The notes beneath the pieces were generated by a model. It was not told where the DNA came from and searched no databases. It was given only the letters and a program-made list of their open reading frames with translations. A stretch of 64,000 nt of DNA from Spirosomataceae bacterium TFI 002 (GTDB lineage: Bacteria > Bacteroidota > Bacteroidia > Cytophagales > Spirosomataceae). Shown one piece after another: positions 34,486 through 44,142 of the stretch. A program made the position numbers and the translations under genes. The number at the start of each line of letters is the position of its first letter. The first letter of the stretch is position 1. The stretch covers positions 4,572,774-4,636,773 of the forward strand of contig LT907983.1 in NCBI GenBank assembly GCA_900230115.1. The letters run 5' to 3'.

Positions 34486-34773
34486 TTAAGTTTTTTTGAA
34501 AGTAAGTTCTTTTTCTTCTAAAGCTTCCCGTAGTTTTGGAATAGAGCTCTTACCCATTCCGTGAAGTTTTAAAATTTCCACTTCCGTAAATTCTGATAGT
34601 TTTTCTAAAGTTTTTATTCCTGCATTTTCCAAAGCTCGCCTCGCTGGAGCAGCAAGGATTGATAGAAAACCATTCGTCGGTTTTCTGTTCTCTTCGCAAA
34701 TTGGGCACGTAGGGCAATCCGAACTCTTAAAGTATTGATGTCCTTTTTGACATGTCCTTAAAGTTGCCTTCAT
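34486..34773 (-). CDS. Zinc-ribbon plus RNAP alpha-CTD-like helix-hairpin-helix protein
   Basis: Protein of 95 aa. The first 30 residues form a zinc ribbon with Cys8, Cys20, Cys23 and Cys26 (ending CPTCPIC). Residues about 35-90 match the C-terminal domain of RNA polymerase alpha: LAAPARRALENAGIKTLEKL (about 40-59), then LKLHGMGKSSIPKLREAL. That domain normally binds DNA UP elements and activators on the polymerase. Free-standing copies occur in Bacteroidota and their role is unknown. It sits within a four-gene run with VOC and DUF1801 proteins. Confidence 0.82.
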   Translation of the reverse strand: MKATLRTCQKGHQYFKSSDCPTCPICEENRKPTNGFLSILAAPARRALENAGIKTLEKLSEFTEVEILKLHGMGKSSIPKLREALEEKELTFKKT

Positions 34774-34822
34774 TTTTTACTTTTTAGGTTAATGCTCATT
34801 TAGAGAATTGGTAAAATTGATA

Positions 34823-35212
34823 TTAAATCGCTAAAACCCAATCGTTAATAATTTTCACCAAAGCCTGTTCTGAACTTTTAATCTCTTGGAAACTTTTGAA
34901 AGTGGCAATTGCCCTATCATTTTCTTTCCAAACGAGTAAACCATATTCGTCTGCAATAAGTCTCCCTTCGGGTTGATCAATTTTCTTTGCTCCACGATGA
35001 AAAATAAGTTGAACTTGCTTTTTCGGTGGTTGAATACGCATGGTTATTCTATCTTCATTGTCGAAATAATAATTTGGGCCGTTCCATTTTATATTTTCTG
35101 CCAAGTTGCTGTTCGCAGTAAGTATAATTTTACGCAATTCTTCAATTTCTATTCTAAATGGATGATTCAACTCGTCCAAAAAGTTAGATACACTTTTGTT
35201 TAGATTTACCAC
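34823..35212 (-). CDS. DUF1801 domain protein
   Basis: Small cytosolic protein of 129 aa starting at a GTG, 7 bp after the VOC gene upstream. It matches DUF1801: LNHPFRIEIEELRKIILTAN (about 15-34), NIKWNGPNYYF (about 39-49), RIQPPKKQVQLIFHRGAKK and WKENDRAIATFKSF. The family fold is known but the function is not. It belongs to another subgroup than the protein at 8716. The neighbours (VOC, alpha-CTD protein) suggest co-expression. Confidence 0.83.
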   Translation of the reverse strand: MVNLNKSVSNFLDELNHPFRIEIEELRKIILTANSNLAENIKWNGPNYYFDNEDRITMRIQPPKKQVQLIFHRGAKKIDQPEGRLIADEYGLLVWKENDRAIATFKSFQEIKSSEQALVKIINDWVLAI

Positions 35213-35219
35213 TATGTTG

Positions 35220-35606
35220 TCACTTCATAGAGTGAATACCAATCATGTTTCCTTCAGTATCTGTGGCCAGTACCATGTTTCCGTAGTCGCCAATGGACAT
35301 TTTGGTTTTAAAAACTTTACCGCCAGCATCCTCCACTCGTGATTCTTCTATGCTACAATCTTCACTCATGAAGTATACAATGGTGCTATTGTTTCCTGCC
35401 TTAAAGCCTTCCATTTTGACCAATGTACCAGAAGCACGATTATTGGTTTCCATGTTACTAGGGAAGGCTAACATTTGCATGTCATCATCTATTGGGTTTG
35501 GTAATTCAGTAAGTTGAATTTGGAAGACTTTTTCATAAAAGGCTTTGGCTCTTTGGAGGTCGTCAACATAAATTTCAAACCAAACAACTGGATTTTCGAA
35601 GTTCAT
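35220..35606 (-). CDS. VOC-family glyoxalase/bleomycin-resistance protein
   Basis: Cytosolic protein of 128 aa, first gene of the four-gene run. It shows the duplicated beta-alpha-beta VOC pattern: VVWFEIYVDDLQRAKAFYEKVF (7-28), STIVYFMSEDC (about 73-83) and GNMVLATDTEGNMIGIHS at the end. The metal ligand normally Glu in the last strand appears as Ile-Gly-Ile-His, suggesting a non-metal or altered site. Function unassigned beyond the family. The promoter lies in the 99 bp upstream. Confidence 0.82.
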   Translation of the reverse strand: MNFENPVVWFEIYVDDLQRAKAFYEKVFQIQLTELPNPIDDDMQMLAFPSNMETNNRASGTLVKMEGFKAGNNSTIVYFMSEDCSIEESRVEDAGGKVFKTKMSIGDYGNMVLATDTEGNMIGIHSMK

Positions 35607-35705
35607 AATTGCATTGTTTTGAGTGACTAAAGATAATTATAATTAAGCTTATTTAAGAAAGTAGCTATCTCTTCCTTTGGAGCAATCGACTTACATCATT
35701 AAAAT

Positions 35706-36605
35706 CTAAAGTTCAGAAAATGGGTCACTGCTTAATCCATTTGTTTTGAGGTAGATGTACTTGTGTTCTGCGTCTAGGATAAAGTTAAATCTCTTAAGTA
35801 AGTCACCGCCAAGCACGCTCATTTTTTGTCTTCCTACAGAGCCCTCAAAAAAGCCAACAGGTATATTAGTGAATTCGTGTTGACCAATTAGAAAGGAAGG
35901 TAATTTCGACTTTTTGACTTTGATAATATTTCCATAAGAGTCCTTAAGTTCTGTTTCTTTTATAACCTCCAATTCTTTTAATTTCTCGTTTGACTGTACA
36001 AATGTGTCATCGTACAAAATACTTCCAGAGTAACCAGAATGAATGAGGTAGATATTCCAAATGCTATCTTTTCCTAATATGCTTGTTCCCTGAATGAACA
36101 TGGAGCCGTTTTGATTTAAAAGTTCTAATTTTTCGTAATTAGCAGCTTTTGTAGGTAAAGAATTATAAATCTTAATTACCTTTTGGTCAAAATCTACCTC
36201 TATTGATTTACCTTCAAATAGACTAGGACCAAACTTGCCTACGGACATTCTCCCAGACTGTTCGCATTCCCAAATCGGAATATTGCTTTGGCTAAAATCG
36301 CCAATTGCCAAGTCATTTTTATTACTTCTCCGCGAAGTGCTTTCGCCACCCCAGCTGCTTACGGTATCTTGTTCATTCCAGCTGATAGAAGCTAAGTCTT
36401 TTGTTACATCTTTAATCAAACTAACATCGCTAACAGCAGTATGAAACATCAAAGCAAGGGTGTCTTTTTGATTCAAAACAACATCAACTAGGATATTATT
36501 ATAGGTTGTTAATTCAAAAGGAATTGTTTCAATAACGTCATTTTTTTGAGCCATCGAAACTTGTGAAATTGATAATAGAAGTACAGTAATTATGAGCTTG
36601 TTCAT
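35706..36605 (-). CDS. Exported retropepsin-like protein lacking the catalytic Asp
   Basis: Protein of 299 aa with a signal peptide (1-19, ending SMAQ). The fold fits the Bacteroidota retropepsin-like aspartyl proteases: early strands IPFELTTYNNILVDVVLNQ, the loop LALMFHTAVSD (50-60) where the active D-T-G would be, and GGDLLKRFNFILDAEHKY near the end, which is the classic second-half motif. At the catalytic loop the sequence reads H-T-A (55-57) instead of D-T-G/S, so protease activity is unlikely. It lies 16 bp after a GH43-type gene in the same orientation and may be a binding protein. Confidence 0.7.
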   Translation of the reverse strand: MNKLIITVLLLSISQVSMAQKNDVIETIPFELTTYNNILVDVVLNQKDTLALMFHTAVSDVSLIKDVTKDLASISWNEQDTVSSWGGESTSRRSNKNDLAIGDFSQSNIPIWECEQSGRMSVGKFGPSLFEGKSIEVDFDQKVIKIYNSLPTKAANYEKLELLNQNGSMFIQGTSILGKDSIWNIYLIHSGYSGSILYDDTFVQSNEKLKELEVIKETELKDSYGNIIKVKKSKLPSFLIGQHEFTNIPVGFFEGSVGRQKMSVLGGDLLKRFNFILDAEHKYIYLKTNGLSSDPFSEL

Positions 36606-36621
36606 AAATCTAAATTTTAAA

Positions 36622-37590
36622 TTACTTGGGCCAATCCCATTTTAAGAGGTCATCGCTCCATGCAATACCTATTGATGCATTTTTGTCAAAATCGCCTTCG
36701 GTTTCGGTTTTAGGGCCAGAACCATGAAAAAACATGATATACTTTTTCTCTTCTTTTGATTTTAAAACGGTTCCGGCGGAAATTCTGCCTTTCGCCCAAT
36801 CCCATTCAGATTGACCAAGTGTGATTATGTTTCCCCAGTCATTCCAATTTTGAAGATCTGCTGATCGTTTGATTGCAATTCCATTATGTGGAGAATGAAT
36901 TAAGATGTATTCTCCTTTTTCATTCAACACAGATACATTTTCTCCTGATTTTGTGTTTCCGTGAAATGTCCAATTTTTCATATCATAGCTATAGGACATA
37001 CTGACACCTTTTTGCTTGTAAAAACACCAGAATTTACCTTTTTCATCTTTGTCTTCAAGTAGATATGGGTCTATCATTCTTCCCATATCGGTAACATCTA
37101 TGTCTGCTCCCTTTACCTTTATTAATTCTGGTTTTCCCCAGTTATTAAGATCCTTACTTCTCATAATGAATAAGCGAGCATCCTTTGATCCGTATCGAAC
37201 TTCTTGCTCTACGGTATGGTTGGGGCGAGGGTAAGTTTGTAGGCATAAAATCCACTCATCGTTGAACTTGATTACATTGCCAGGACTCGAGTAATCCAAT
37301 GTTTGATCTTTAGGCGTGAGGATTTTGGGAGTACTCCAGTTTTTTAAATCCGAAGACTGACTCTGAGCTGTATACGAATATATTTTTCCTTCTTCAGTTT
37401 TAACTAATGTGAAAAATAGGTAGTAAACATTTTCATGATATAATATAGCTGGATCGCGATAGGCTGTGGTATCATTGCCCTTAAAGATGATAGGTGAATC
37501 TAATTTGATAAGAAGCTTGGTTTGTCCAACAGCAAAACAGTAAGAAATACAAAAGAATAAAATTAAGTAATGTTTAAAGTGCTTATTCAT
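36622..37590 (-). CDS. Exported GH43-type five-bladed propeller glycoside hydrolase
   Basis: Protein of 322 aa with a signal peptide (1-23). The sequence fits clan GH-F/J beta-propellers (GH43/GH32-like): YRDPAILYHENVYYLFFT (45-62) with the candidate catalytic Asp47, YSSPGNVIKFNDEWILCLQ, RMIDPYLLEDKDEKGKFWCF with a central Asp, and WAKGRISAGTVLK with a Glu-less site. Acidic triad members other than the two Asp are not certain. Family members trim arabinose, xylose or galactose from plant or algal polysaccharides. It probably forms an operon with the retropepsin-like gene. Confidence 0.75.
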   Translation of the reverse strand: MNKHFKHYLILFFCISYCFAVGQTKLLIKLDSPIIFKGNDTTAYRDPAILYHENVYYLFFTLVKTEEGKIYSYTAQSQSSDLKNWSTPKILTPKDQTLDYSSPGNVIKFNDEWILCLQTYPRPNHTVEQEVRYGSKDARLFIMRSKDLNNWGKPELIKVKGADIDVTDMGRMIDPYLLEDKDEKGKFWCFYKQKGVSMSYSYDMKNWTFHGNTKSGENVSVLNEKGEYILIHSPHNGIAIKRSADLQNWNDWGNIITLGQSEWDWAKGRISAGTVLKSKEEKKYIMFFHGSGPKTETEGDFDKNASIGIAWSDDLLKWDWPK

Positions 37591-37869
37591 GGATGTTTTG
37601 AGTCTTTTTATGGCCTTGTCTTATAAGGCAAATTAATGCTCAGCTATCAATTAGAAATTGAAAAGCATATCTCATTATATATGATGTTAAAAAGACATAT
37701 AAGAGTTTTATGAAATTATCTTCGCTAAAGATAGTTTTTGTTTGTTTATAAATAGAATATCCGCAGCAAAAGGACTTGCTGAATAGGTAGTTTTTATGCA
37801 GACCAGCAGATTTTATAATTTGAAGTTATGTATTGAACCATCTTCACTTAACGCAAAGCATTTCAAATT

Positions 37870-38943
37870 CTACTTCCAAGGACCACTTTTTGTGACATTA
37901 ATAAATCCAGTGCCATTAAACCTAAAGAGTCCACCTCCTCCGCCAACCCATAACCTACCTTTCGTATCTTCAAAAACGGTTTGAACTGCTCTTACGCCTA
38001 GTCCTTCATTTTTACTGTAATTTGTAAACGTTTTTCCATTATAGCGATAGACGCCAAAGCCTTCGGAGCTCAGCCAGATATCACCTGATTTGTCTTCGTA
38101 CACAAGGCAAACTTCATTATTGCCAATGACATCGTTTTCGGTATAGTTTGTAAAACTTTTACCATCGTACCGGCTTGCACCTCCGTTTCTTGTTCCAAAC
38201 CAGATATTACCTTTTTTGTCTTCTAAAATTGTATCTACATAATTATCTGTCAGGCCATTTTTGGTAGTGAAATGCATAAATGTTTTCCCGTTGAATTAAA
38301 TTGCTCCATTGCCACTCGTTCCAAACCAAAGGTTTCCTGCCTTATCTTCCGAGATAGACCATACCGTTACGCCTGTTAATAAATTAGTGGCCGTTGCATC
38401 TTTTGCGTATGGCAGTTCAAAGGACTCCCATTTATTGCCATTATATCGAAATACACCATTGCCCGCACCAGCCCATACATAGCGTTTACTATCTGAGAAT
38501 ATGCTCCAAAAGTGATTGTTGTTAAAATATTCTTTACTCGTGAAGTTAGTAAATGATTTGGTTCCATTACTATTCACCGACCAGTCGTATTTAACAACTC
38601 CTTGATTTGTGGCAAACCAAATGTTTCTTTCTGCATCTTCAGTCATGCCTGTAATTTGTTGCCCACCAAACCCTTCTTCATTTGAGAAGTAAGTTATGCT
38701 ATCATCATTAAAATGAGCAACGCCTTTACCGTTTGTTCCGAACCACAGATTTTCATTTTTATCCTCATGAATATTTCGGATGTACGTTGCGATTTGATTG
38801 TCAACTAGCTTTTCTGCGTTAAAAAACTGCTGGTGACTTATCTGCTTTTCAGCGGAAGATTTAGTATGCTCTTGAGCACTGCAAGAGGTGTTTAAAGTCA
38901 AAAGTGTCAAGAGTATAAGAGAGAGTAAATGAGTGATATTCAT
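37870..38943 (-). pseudogene. Two-component-regulator-type propeller lipoprotein, interrupted by an in-frame TAA
   Basis: One reading frame of about 357 codons with a single in-frame stop. The front part (38296-38943) encodes a lipoprotein: lipobox with Cys21 and then propeller blades such as EDKNENLWFGTNGKGVAHF. It stops after SGNGAI; the frame resumes without a shift as FNGKTFMHFTTKNGL and runs to 37870. Blades elsewhere read GASRYDG and GVYRYNG, so the TAA stands where an Arg is usual. The repeats are the periplasmic propeller type found in hybrid two-component sensors, here free-standing. Pseudogene, readthrough or sequencing error remain possible. Confidence 0.75.
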
Positions 38944-39250
38944 TTGTGATGAAGGTTTTTACAATGGTAATGAGAAGTATCTATAAGTAGACTAATCAAA
39001 TGTAAAAAGTTGTAAATCAAATATAAAGAATGATGTAAAGTACTTTTTTTGATGTTTTTCCTATGTCCAAAATGAACAAGGAAGTCGCGAGCATATATGA
39101 AAAAATAAAGTTTTCGATGTGTAAATTAGTGACAGATGGATTTTTATGCTTTAAGATTAAAAGCTTGGGCTAGCAATAGGGGCGAAGCTTCATATATTAT
39201 TACTATTTTAGGAACATCAATTTGTTTTTAAATCAACGAGCCAAATTTTT
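38944..39250. other. 307-bp intergenic region
   Basis: Divergent, AT-rich space between the propeller lipoprotein and the dipeptidyl peptidase gene. It must contain both promoters. No reading frame of note and no exact TAnnTTTG element at a suitable distance was found. Confidence 0.5.
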
Positions 39251-41473
39251 ATGACTTACATAAGGTCCTTATTACTTGTCACTAACTTATTTTTCTTTTC
39301 TCCTTTCTTGTACGCACAGTCAACTCTCAACTTGGCGGACATTTACAGCAATAATACTTACAGTGCCGAGGGTTATGGGCCGGTAAGATGGATGGAGGAT
39401 AATGAAGGCTATTCAACACTTGAAAGAAATGAAACCGTAGGGGGTGTGGATATCGTTAGGTATGAAGCACTTTCGGGTAAAAGGTCCTTGATCGTTTCTG
39501 CTAGTAAATTAATTCCTAATGGGCAGTCGGATCCGCTTTCGATACAGGATTACGAGTGGTCAGTAGACAATTCAAAGCTGCTCATTTTTACAAATACTAG
39601 AAAAGTTTGGCGTTACCATACCCGTGGAGACTATTGGGTGCTGGATCTCAAATCAGGAGTGTTAACTCAGCTTGGGAATTCTGTGAAACGTACAACCATG
39701 ATGTTCGCAAAGTTTTCACCTAAAGCAGACAGGGTAGCTTATGTGAGTGAGAATAACATTTATGTTGAAAATATAGCTTCTGGAAAAATCACTCAAGTTA
39801 CTAAGGATGGAAGCGAGTCGATAGTGAATGGAACATTTGATTGGGTATATGAAGAAGAGTTAAGTTGTAGAGATGGGTTCCGATGGAGCCCAGATGGTTC
39901 TACAATCGCGTATTGGCAATCGGATACGAAAAACATAGGAACGTTTTACATGATAAATAATGTGGATTCGCTTTATTCTAAGCCCATTCCACTACCATAC
40001 CCCAAAGTAGGAACCCCCAATTCAAGTGTTAAGGTCGGTGTTGTTTCAGTAAGTGGTGGACAAAGTAAATGGTTTGATGTTCCCGGAGATCCAATAAATA
40101 ATTACCTCGCAAGAATGGACTTTATTCCAAACTCCAATGAAGTAATGATTCAGCAACTCAATAGAAAGCAAAATCAAAATACTGTCTGGATTGGTGATGC
40201 CAGTTCCATGAAACTGAAAGAGCTATTCATTGATCGTGACGAGGCTTTTCTTGATATCCATGACAATATCATGTGGTTAGAAAATGAAAAATATTTCACT
40301 TGGACCAGTGAAAAAGACGGTTGGTTAAATCTATATCGTGTTTCTAGAGATGGTAAGGAATTTACAACCATTACAAAAGGCAGTATTGATGTTGTTCAAA
40401 TTAACTGTATTGACCCCCAAAGTGGCTATGTATATTATATCGCTTCTCCAGAAAACTATACGCAACGCTATTTGTATAGAAGTAAATTAGATGGAAGTAC
40501 CATGCCCGAAAAGGTAAGTCCTAATAATCAGCCGGGGCAACATGCTTATCAGATTTCGGCTGATGCAAAATATGCCATTCATACTTTTCAAAATACAACA
40601 ACACCGCCTATAATTTCATTGATCAACTTGCAATCTCACAGGCCAATTAGGGTTTTGGCAGATAACAAAAAGCTTGCAGATAAAGTGGGTGCATTGAAAC
40701 TGAATAGCAAAGAATTTATCAAGCTAGATATTGGAGAAGTTGTGCTAGATGCTTGGATGATAAAACCTGCGAATTTTGATAAGAATAAAAAGTACCCCCT
40801 CATTTTTTACATTTATGGTGAGCCTGCGGGAGCTACCGTGCAAGATTCGTGGCAAGGTGGAGATTTGTGGCATCAGTACCTTTCTCAGCAAGGTTTCATT
40901 GTTGTGAGTATTGACAATAGAGGAACCAAAACACCAAGAGGTAGAGATTTTAGAAAGTCTATTTATGGACAAATCGGCATTTTGGCGGCTAATGACCAAG
41001 CTGCTGCCGCAAAAGTTCTTTTTAGTACTTATGACTTTATTGATACCGAGCGAATTGGTATGTGGGGCTGGAGCGGTGGAGGTCAGATGACAATGAATTG
41101 CCTTTTCCGTTATCCAGAAATTTACAAAGCAGGGCTCGCAGTTTCTTTTGTATCCGATCAGAGGCTTTATGATAATATTTATCAGGAACGTTATATGGGG
41201 CTTTTGGAAGAAAATGAAGCCAATTACATTGAAGGTTCGCCAATTACGCACGCTCACAAATTGGAAGGCGATTTAATGATTATTCATGGTACGGCAGATG
41301 ATAATGTTCATTATCAAAGTTTCGAAAGGCTTGCTAACGAGCTTATCAAGCACAATAAAATGTTTGATATGTTATCTTATCCCATGAGGTCGCATAGTAT
41401 TCACGAAAGGGAAAATACTTCTTACCACTTACGACAAAGTATGATGAGGTATTGGGACCGGGTACTGAAGTAA
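39251..41473 (+). CDS. Dipeptidyl peptidase IV (S9B prolyl peptidase)
   Basis: Exported serine peptidase of 740 aa with a signal peptide (1-23). It cuts X-Pro or X-Ala dipeptides from peptide N-termini in the periplasm. Residues about 80-480 form the eight-bladed propeller (DPP_IV_N), including WVYEEELSCRDGF with the Glu pair that holds the substrate N-terminus. The hydrolase domain contains GWSGGGQ with Ser608, HGTADDNVH with Asp683 and RSHSI with His715, a complete triad. It is followed by a strong terminator at 41490-41518. A single gene upstream of the fucosidase. Confidence 0.93.
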   Translation: MTYIRSLLLVTNLFFFSPFLYAQSTLNLADIYSNNTYSAEGYGPVRWMEDNEGYSTLERNETVGGVDIVRYEALSGKRSLIVSASKLIPNGQSDPLSIQDYEWSVDNSKLLIFTNTRKVWRYHTRGDYWVLDLKSGVLTQLGNSVKRTTMMFAKFSPKADRVAYVSENNIYVENIASGKITQVTKDGSESIVNGTFDWVYEEELSCRDGFRWSPDGSTIAYWQSDTKNIGTFYMINNVDSLYSKPIPLPYPKVGTPNSSVKVGVVSVSGGQSKWFDVPGDPINNYLARMDFIPNSNEVMIQQLNRKQNQNTVWIGDASSMKLKELFIDRDEAFLDIHDNIMWLENEKYFTWTSEKDGWLNLYRVSRDGKEFTTITKGSIDVVQINCIDPQSGYVYYIASPENYTQRYLYRSKLDGSTMPEKVSPNNQPGQHAYQISADAKYAIHTFQNTTTPPIISLINLQSHRPIRVLADNKKLADKVGALKLNSKEFIKLDIGEVVLDAWMIKPANFDKNKKYPLIFYIYGEPAGATVQDSWQGGDLWHQYLSQQGFIVVSIDNRGTKTPRGRDFRKSIYGQIGILAANDQAAAAKVLFSTYDFIDTERIGMWGWSGGGQMTMNCLFRYPEIYKAGLAVSFVSDQRLYDNIYQERYMGLLEENEANYIEGSPITHAHKLEGDLMIIHGTADDNVHYQSFERLANELIKHNKMFDMLSYPMRSHSIHERENTSYHLRQSMMRYWDRVLK

Positions 41474-41489
41474 TATAATCACTAAGTCC

Positions 41490-41518
41490 GCAAGAATAAT
41501 TGATCATTCTTGCTTTTT
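41490..41518 (+). terminator. Intrinsic terminator of dipeptidyl peptidase gene
   Basis: GCAAGAAT (41490-41497) pairs with ATTCTTGC (41506-41513) around an 8-base loop and is followed by five T residues. It lies 17 bp past the stop codon. Confidence 0.75.
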
Positions 41519-41567
41519 ACAATGTGGTTTAACTAAAACCGAATATTCCTCTAAAACTACTCTAAGC

Positions 41568-44024
41568 ATGAGATTTATACTTTTGATCATTCTTTTAAAT
41601 ACCATTACTGATCTCAACGCTCAAGTCGGGAAAGGACATAAGATGGCAGAAGAGATAGACAATAAAACCTTCGATCCTGCAAGTGTACTTTGGTATGATA
41701 AACCCGCCGCTGTTTGGGAGGATGCATTGCCCATTGGGAATGGTCGCTTGGGTGCTATGGTGTTTGGTGGAGTAAAAGAAGAGAGAATCCAACTCAATGA
41801 AGAAACCTACTGGAGTGGTGGTCCATACAGTACAGTGGTAAAAGGTGGGCACGAAGCACTCCCAGAGGTTCAGAAGTTGATTTTTGAAGGAAAGCCTATT
41901 GAAGCTCATAAATTGTTTGGTCGTAAACTCATGGGCTATCCTGTGGAGCAGCAGAAATATCAGTCTTTGGCAAACTTGCATTTATTCTATAAAAACGAGG
42001 CGGAGGATGCTCAACAATACAAGAGGTGGCTAGACCTAGGAAACGGTATTTCTGGAGTAACCTATGAGATTGAAGGTGTGAAGTACATTAGAGAAGTTTT
42101 TGCTTCTGCAGTTGACCAAAACATCGTTATAAGACTAACTGCTAGTGAGAAGGGAAAAATTAATTTTGAAACAGAATTGAGAGGAGTGCGAAACAGTGCA
42201 CATTCCAATTACGCAACCGACTATTTCAGAATGGATGCCGAAGGAAATGATGAATTGATATTGAGAGGGAAGTCTGCGGACTATCTTGGTATAGACGGGA
42301 AGTTACGATTTGAAGCGAGGTTAAAAGTAAAGTCTGAAGGCGGGAATACGACAATAAAAGGCACAAGAGTTAAAGTTGAAAATGCAAATTCAGTTACGCT
42401 TTATTTTGTAGCTGCAACCAATTTTGTGAATTATAAAGATGTAAGTGGTGATGAGAAACTTAAAGTGAAAAATGGGCTAGATGTTATAAGTCGCAAGAGC
42501 TATGAAAATATCAAAAAAGATGCTGTAAACGACTATAAGCAGTTTTTTGAAAGGGTAAGGTTAGACTTGCCGGTTACAAAAAACTCATATTTGCCAACTG
42601 ACGAAAGGTTAAAAGAGTTAAAGACTTCCTCAGATCCTCAATTGGCCTCGTTGATCTATCAATTTGGTAGGTATTTGCTCATCTCTTCTAGTAGAGTGGG
42701 TACGCAGCCTACAAACCTTCAAGGTATTTGGAATGAAGACATGAACCCTAGCTGGGATTCTAAATACACGACCAATATTAATACAGAAATGAATTATTGG
42801 GGAGTGGAATCTGCAAACCTATCTGAGCTATCGGAGCCACTTTTTACTATGATTAAGGAGCTCACTGTTCAAGGAAGTCAGGTTGCTAAGGAGCATTATG
42901 GTGCATCGGGTTGGGTATTTCATCAAAACACAGATTTATGGAGAGTAGCGGCACCAATGGATGGTCCTACTTGGGGGACATTTACAGTAGGTGGGGCATG
43001 GTTGGTAACTCACATGTGGGAGCATTATCTATATTCCAAAGATGAGGCTTTTTTGAAAGAAATGTATCCTGTGCTCAAGGGTTCGGTTGATTTCTTTATG
43101 GACTTTTTGGTTCAACATCCCAACGGAAAATGGTTAGTAACTAATCCATCTAACTCGCCCGAGAATCCTCCTAAGGGTCCAGGATATGAGTATTTCTATG
43201 ATGAAGTTACGGGAATGTATTATTTCACAACCATAGCAGCTGGTGCAACAATGGATATGCAAATTTTGAAGGATTTGTTTAGCTATTACATCAGTGCTGC
43301 TGATTTGCTAAAAAAGGATAAAGATTTTGCGGAAAGGGTAAAAATTGCAAGAAATAAGCTTGTTCCATCGCAAATTGGAAAAGATGGAAGCCTTCAAGAA
43401 TGGGCAGATGATTTGGAGCAATTGGAAGATAAACACAGGCACTTTTCGCATATGTATGGTTTGTATCCTGGCAATGTTTTGTCCGCCAAGCATACCCCCG
43501 AATTGGTTGATGGCATCAAGTCGGTTTTGGAACAAAGAGGAGATGGCGGAACTGGTTTTTCAAGAGCTTGGAAAACGGCCTTGTGGGCAAGATTATCAGA
43601 CGGTGAGCGAGCACATAAGATTTATAAAGGTTACCTAGAGGAGCAGTGTTATATGTCACTTTTTGCCAAATGCTTCACGCCATTACAAGTTGACGGTTCC
43701 TTGGGAATGACTGCTGCGATTACAGAAATGCTGGTTCAATCGCACGAAGAGGTAATTGATTTATTACCCGCACTTCCGGCCGAGTGGGAGGAGGGTTCAT
43801 TTAAAGGCGTAAGAGTAAGAGGAGGTTTTAAGCTCGACTATACTTGGGATGCAGGAAAGGTTAAAAAAGTTACAGTGAACTCTAAGGCTGGTTCTGTGTG
43901 TAGAATAAAAACTGGAACAGGGTTAACCCCGACAATTAACGGTAAAAAGGTTTCATTCCTAAACACCGAAGATGGAGTTATTCAGTTCAATACGATAAAA
44001 GGTGGAGTTTATGTTTTTCAATAA
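41568..44024 (+). CDS. GH95 alpha-L-fucosidase (or alpha-L-galactosidase)
   Basis: Exported enzyme of 818 aa, the usual family length, with a signal peptide (1-18). GH95 enzymes remove alpha-1,2-linked L-fucose or L-galactose by inversion. Motifs visible: LWYDKPAAVWEDALPIGNGRLGAMVFGG (about 41-68) at the start of the N-terminal sandwich, NLQGIWNEDMNPSWDSKYTTNIN in the catalytic barrel, QEWADD with general-acid Glu611, then HRHFSHMYGLYPG, and FSRAWKTALWARL. Together with the following sulfatase it suggests use of a fucose-containing, perhaps sulfated, glycan. No SusCD pair is present. Confidence 0.92.
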   Translation: MRFILLIILLNTITDLNAQVGKGHKMAEEIDNKTFDPASVLWYDKPAAVWEDALPIGNGRLGAMVFGGVKEERIQLNEETYWSGGPYSTVVKGGHEALPEVQKLIFEGKPIEAHKLFGRKLMGYPVEQQKYQSLANLHLFYKNEAEDAQQYKRWLDLGNGISGVTYEIEGVKYIREVFASAVDQNIVIRLTASEKGKINFETELRGVRNSAHSNYATDYFRMDAEGNDELILRGKSADYLGIDGKLRFEARLKVKSEGGNTTIKGTRVKVENANSVTLYFVAATNFVNYKDVSGDEKLKVKNGLDVISRKSYENIKKDAVNDYKQFFERVRLDLPVTKNSYLPTDERLKELKTSSDPQLASLIYQFGRYLLISSSRVGTQPTNLQGIWNEDMNPSWDSKYTTNINTEMNYWGVESANLSELSEPLFTMIKELTVQGSQVAKEHYGASGWVFHQNTDLWRVAAPMDGPTWGTFTVGGAWLVTHMWEHYLYSKDEAFLKEMYPVLKGSVDFFMDFLVQHPNGKWLVTNPSNSPENPPKGPGYEYFYDEVTGMYYFTTIAAGATMDMQILKDLFSYYISAADLLKKDKDFAERVKIARNKLVPSQIGKDGSLQEWADDLEQLEDKHRHFSHMYGLYPGNVLSAKHTPELVDGIKSVLEQRGDGGTGFSRAWKTALWARLSDGERAHKIYKGYLEEQCYMSLFAKCFTPLQVDGSLGMTAAITEMLVQSHEEVIDLLPALPAEWEEGSFKGVRVRGGFKLDYTWDAGKVKKVTVNSKAGSVCRIKTGTGLTPTINGKKVSFLNTEDGVIQFNTIKGGVYVFQ

Positions 44025-44142
44025 GGTGACCTCTATCTTTTACGAAAGTAAGATTTCTCAAAACGTACTTTTATGTCGATTAGGCTTACGTAATGAAATT
44101 AATGCAAACAATTGATCGCTCGAATACTCCGAACATTAAACC

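Noticed and set aside
37870-38277. Separate 135-aa propeller gene
   Set aside because: It continues the same repeat and frame as the lipoprotein upstream, interrupted only by one TAA.
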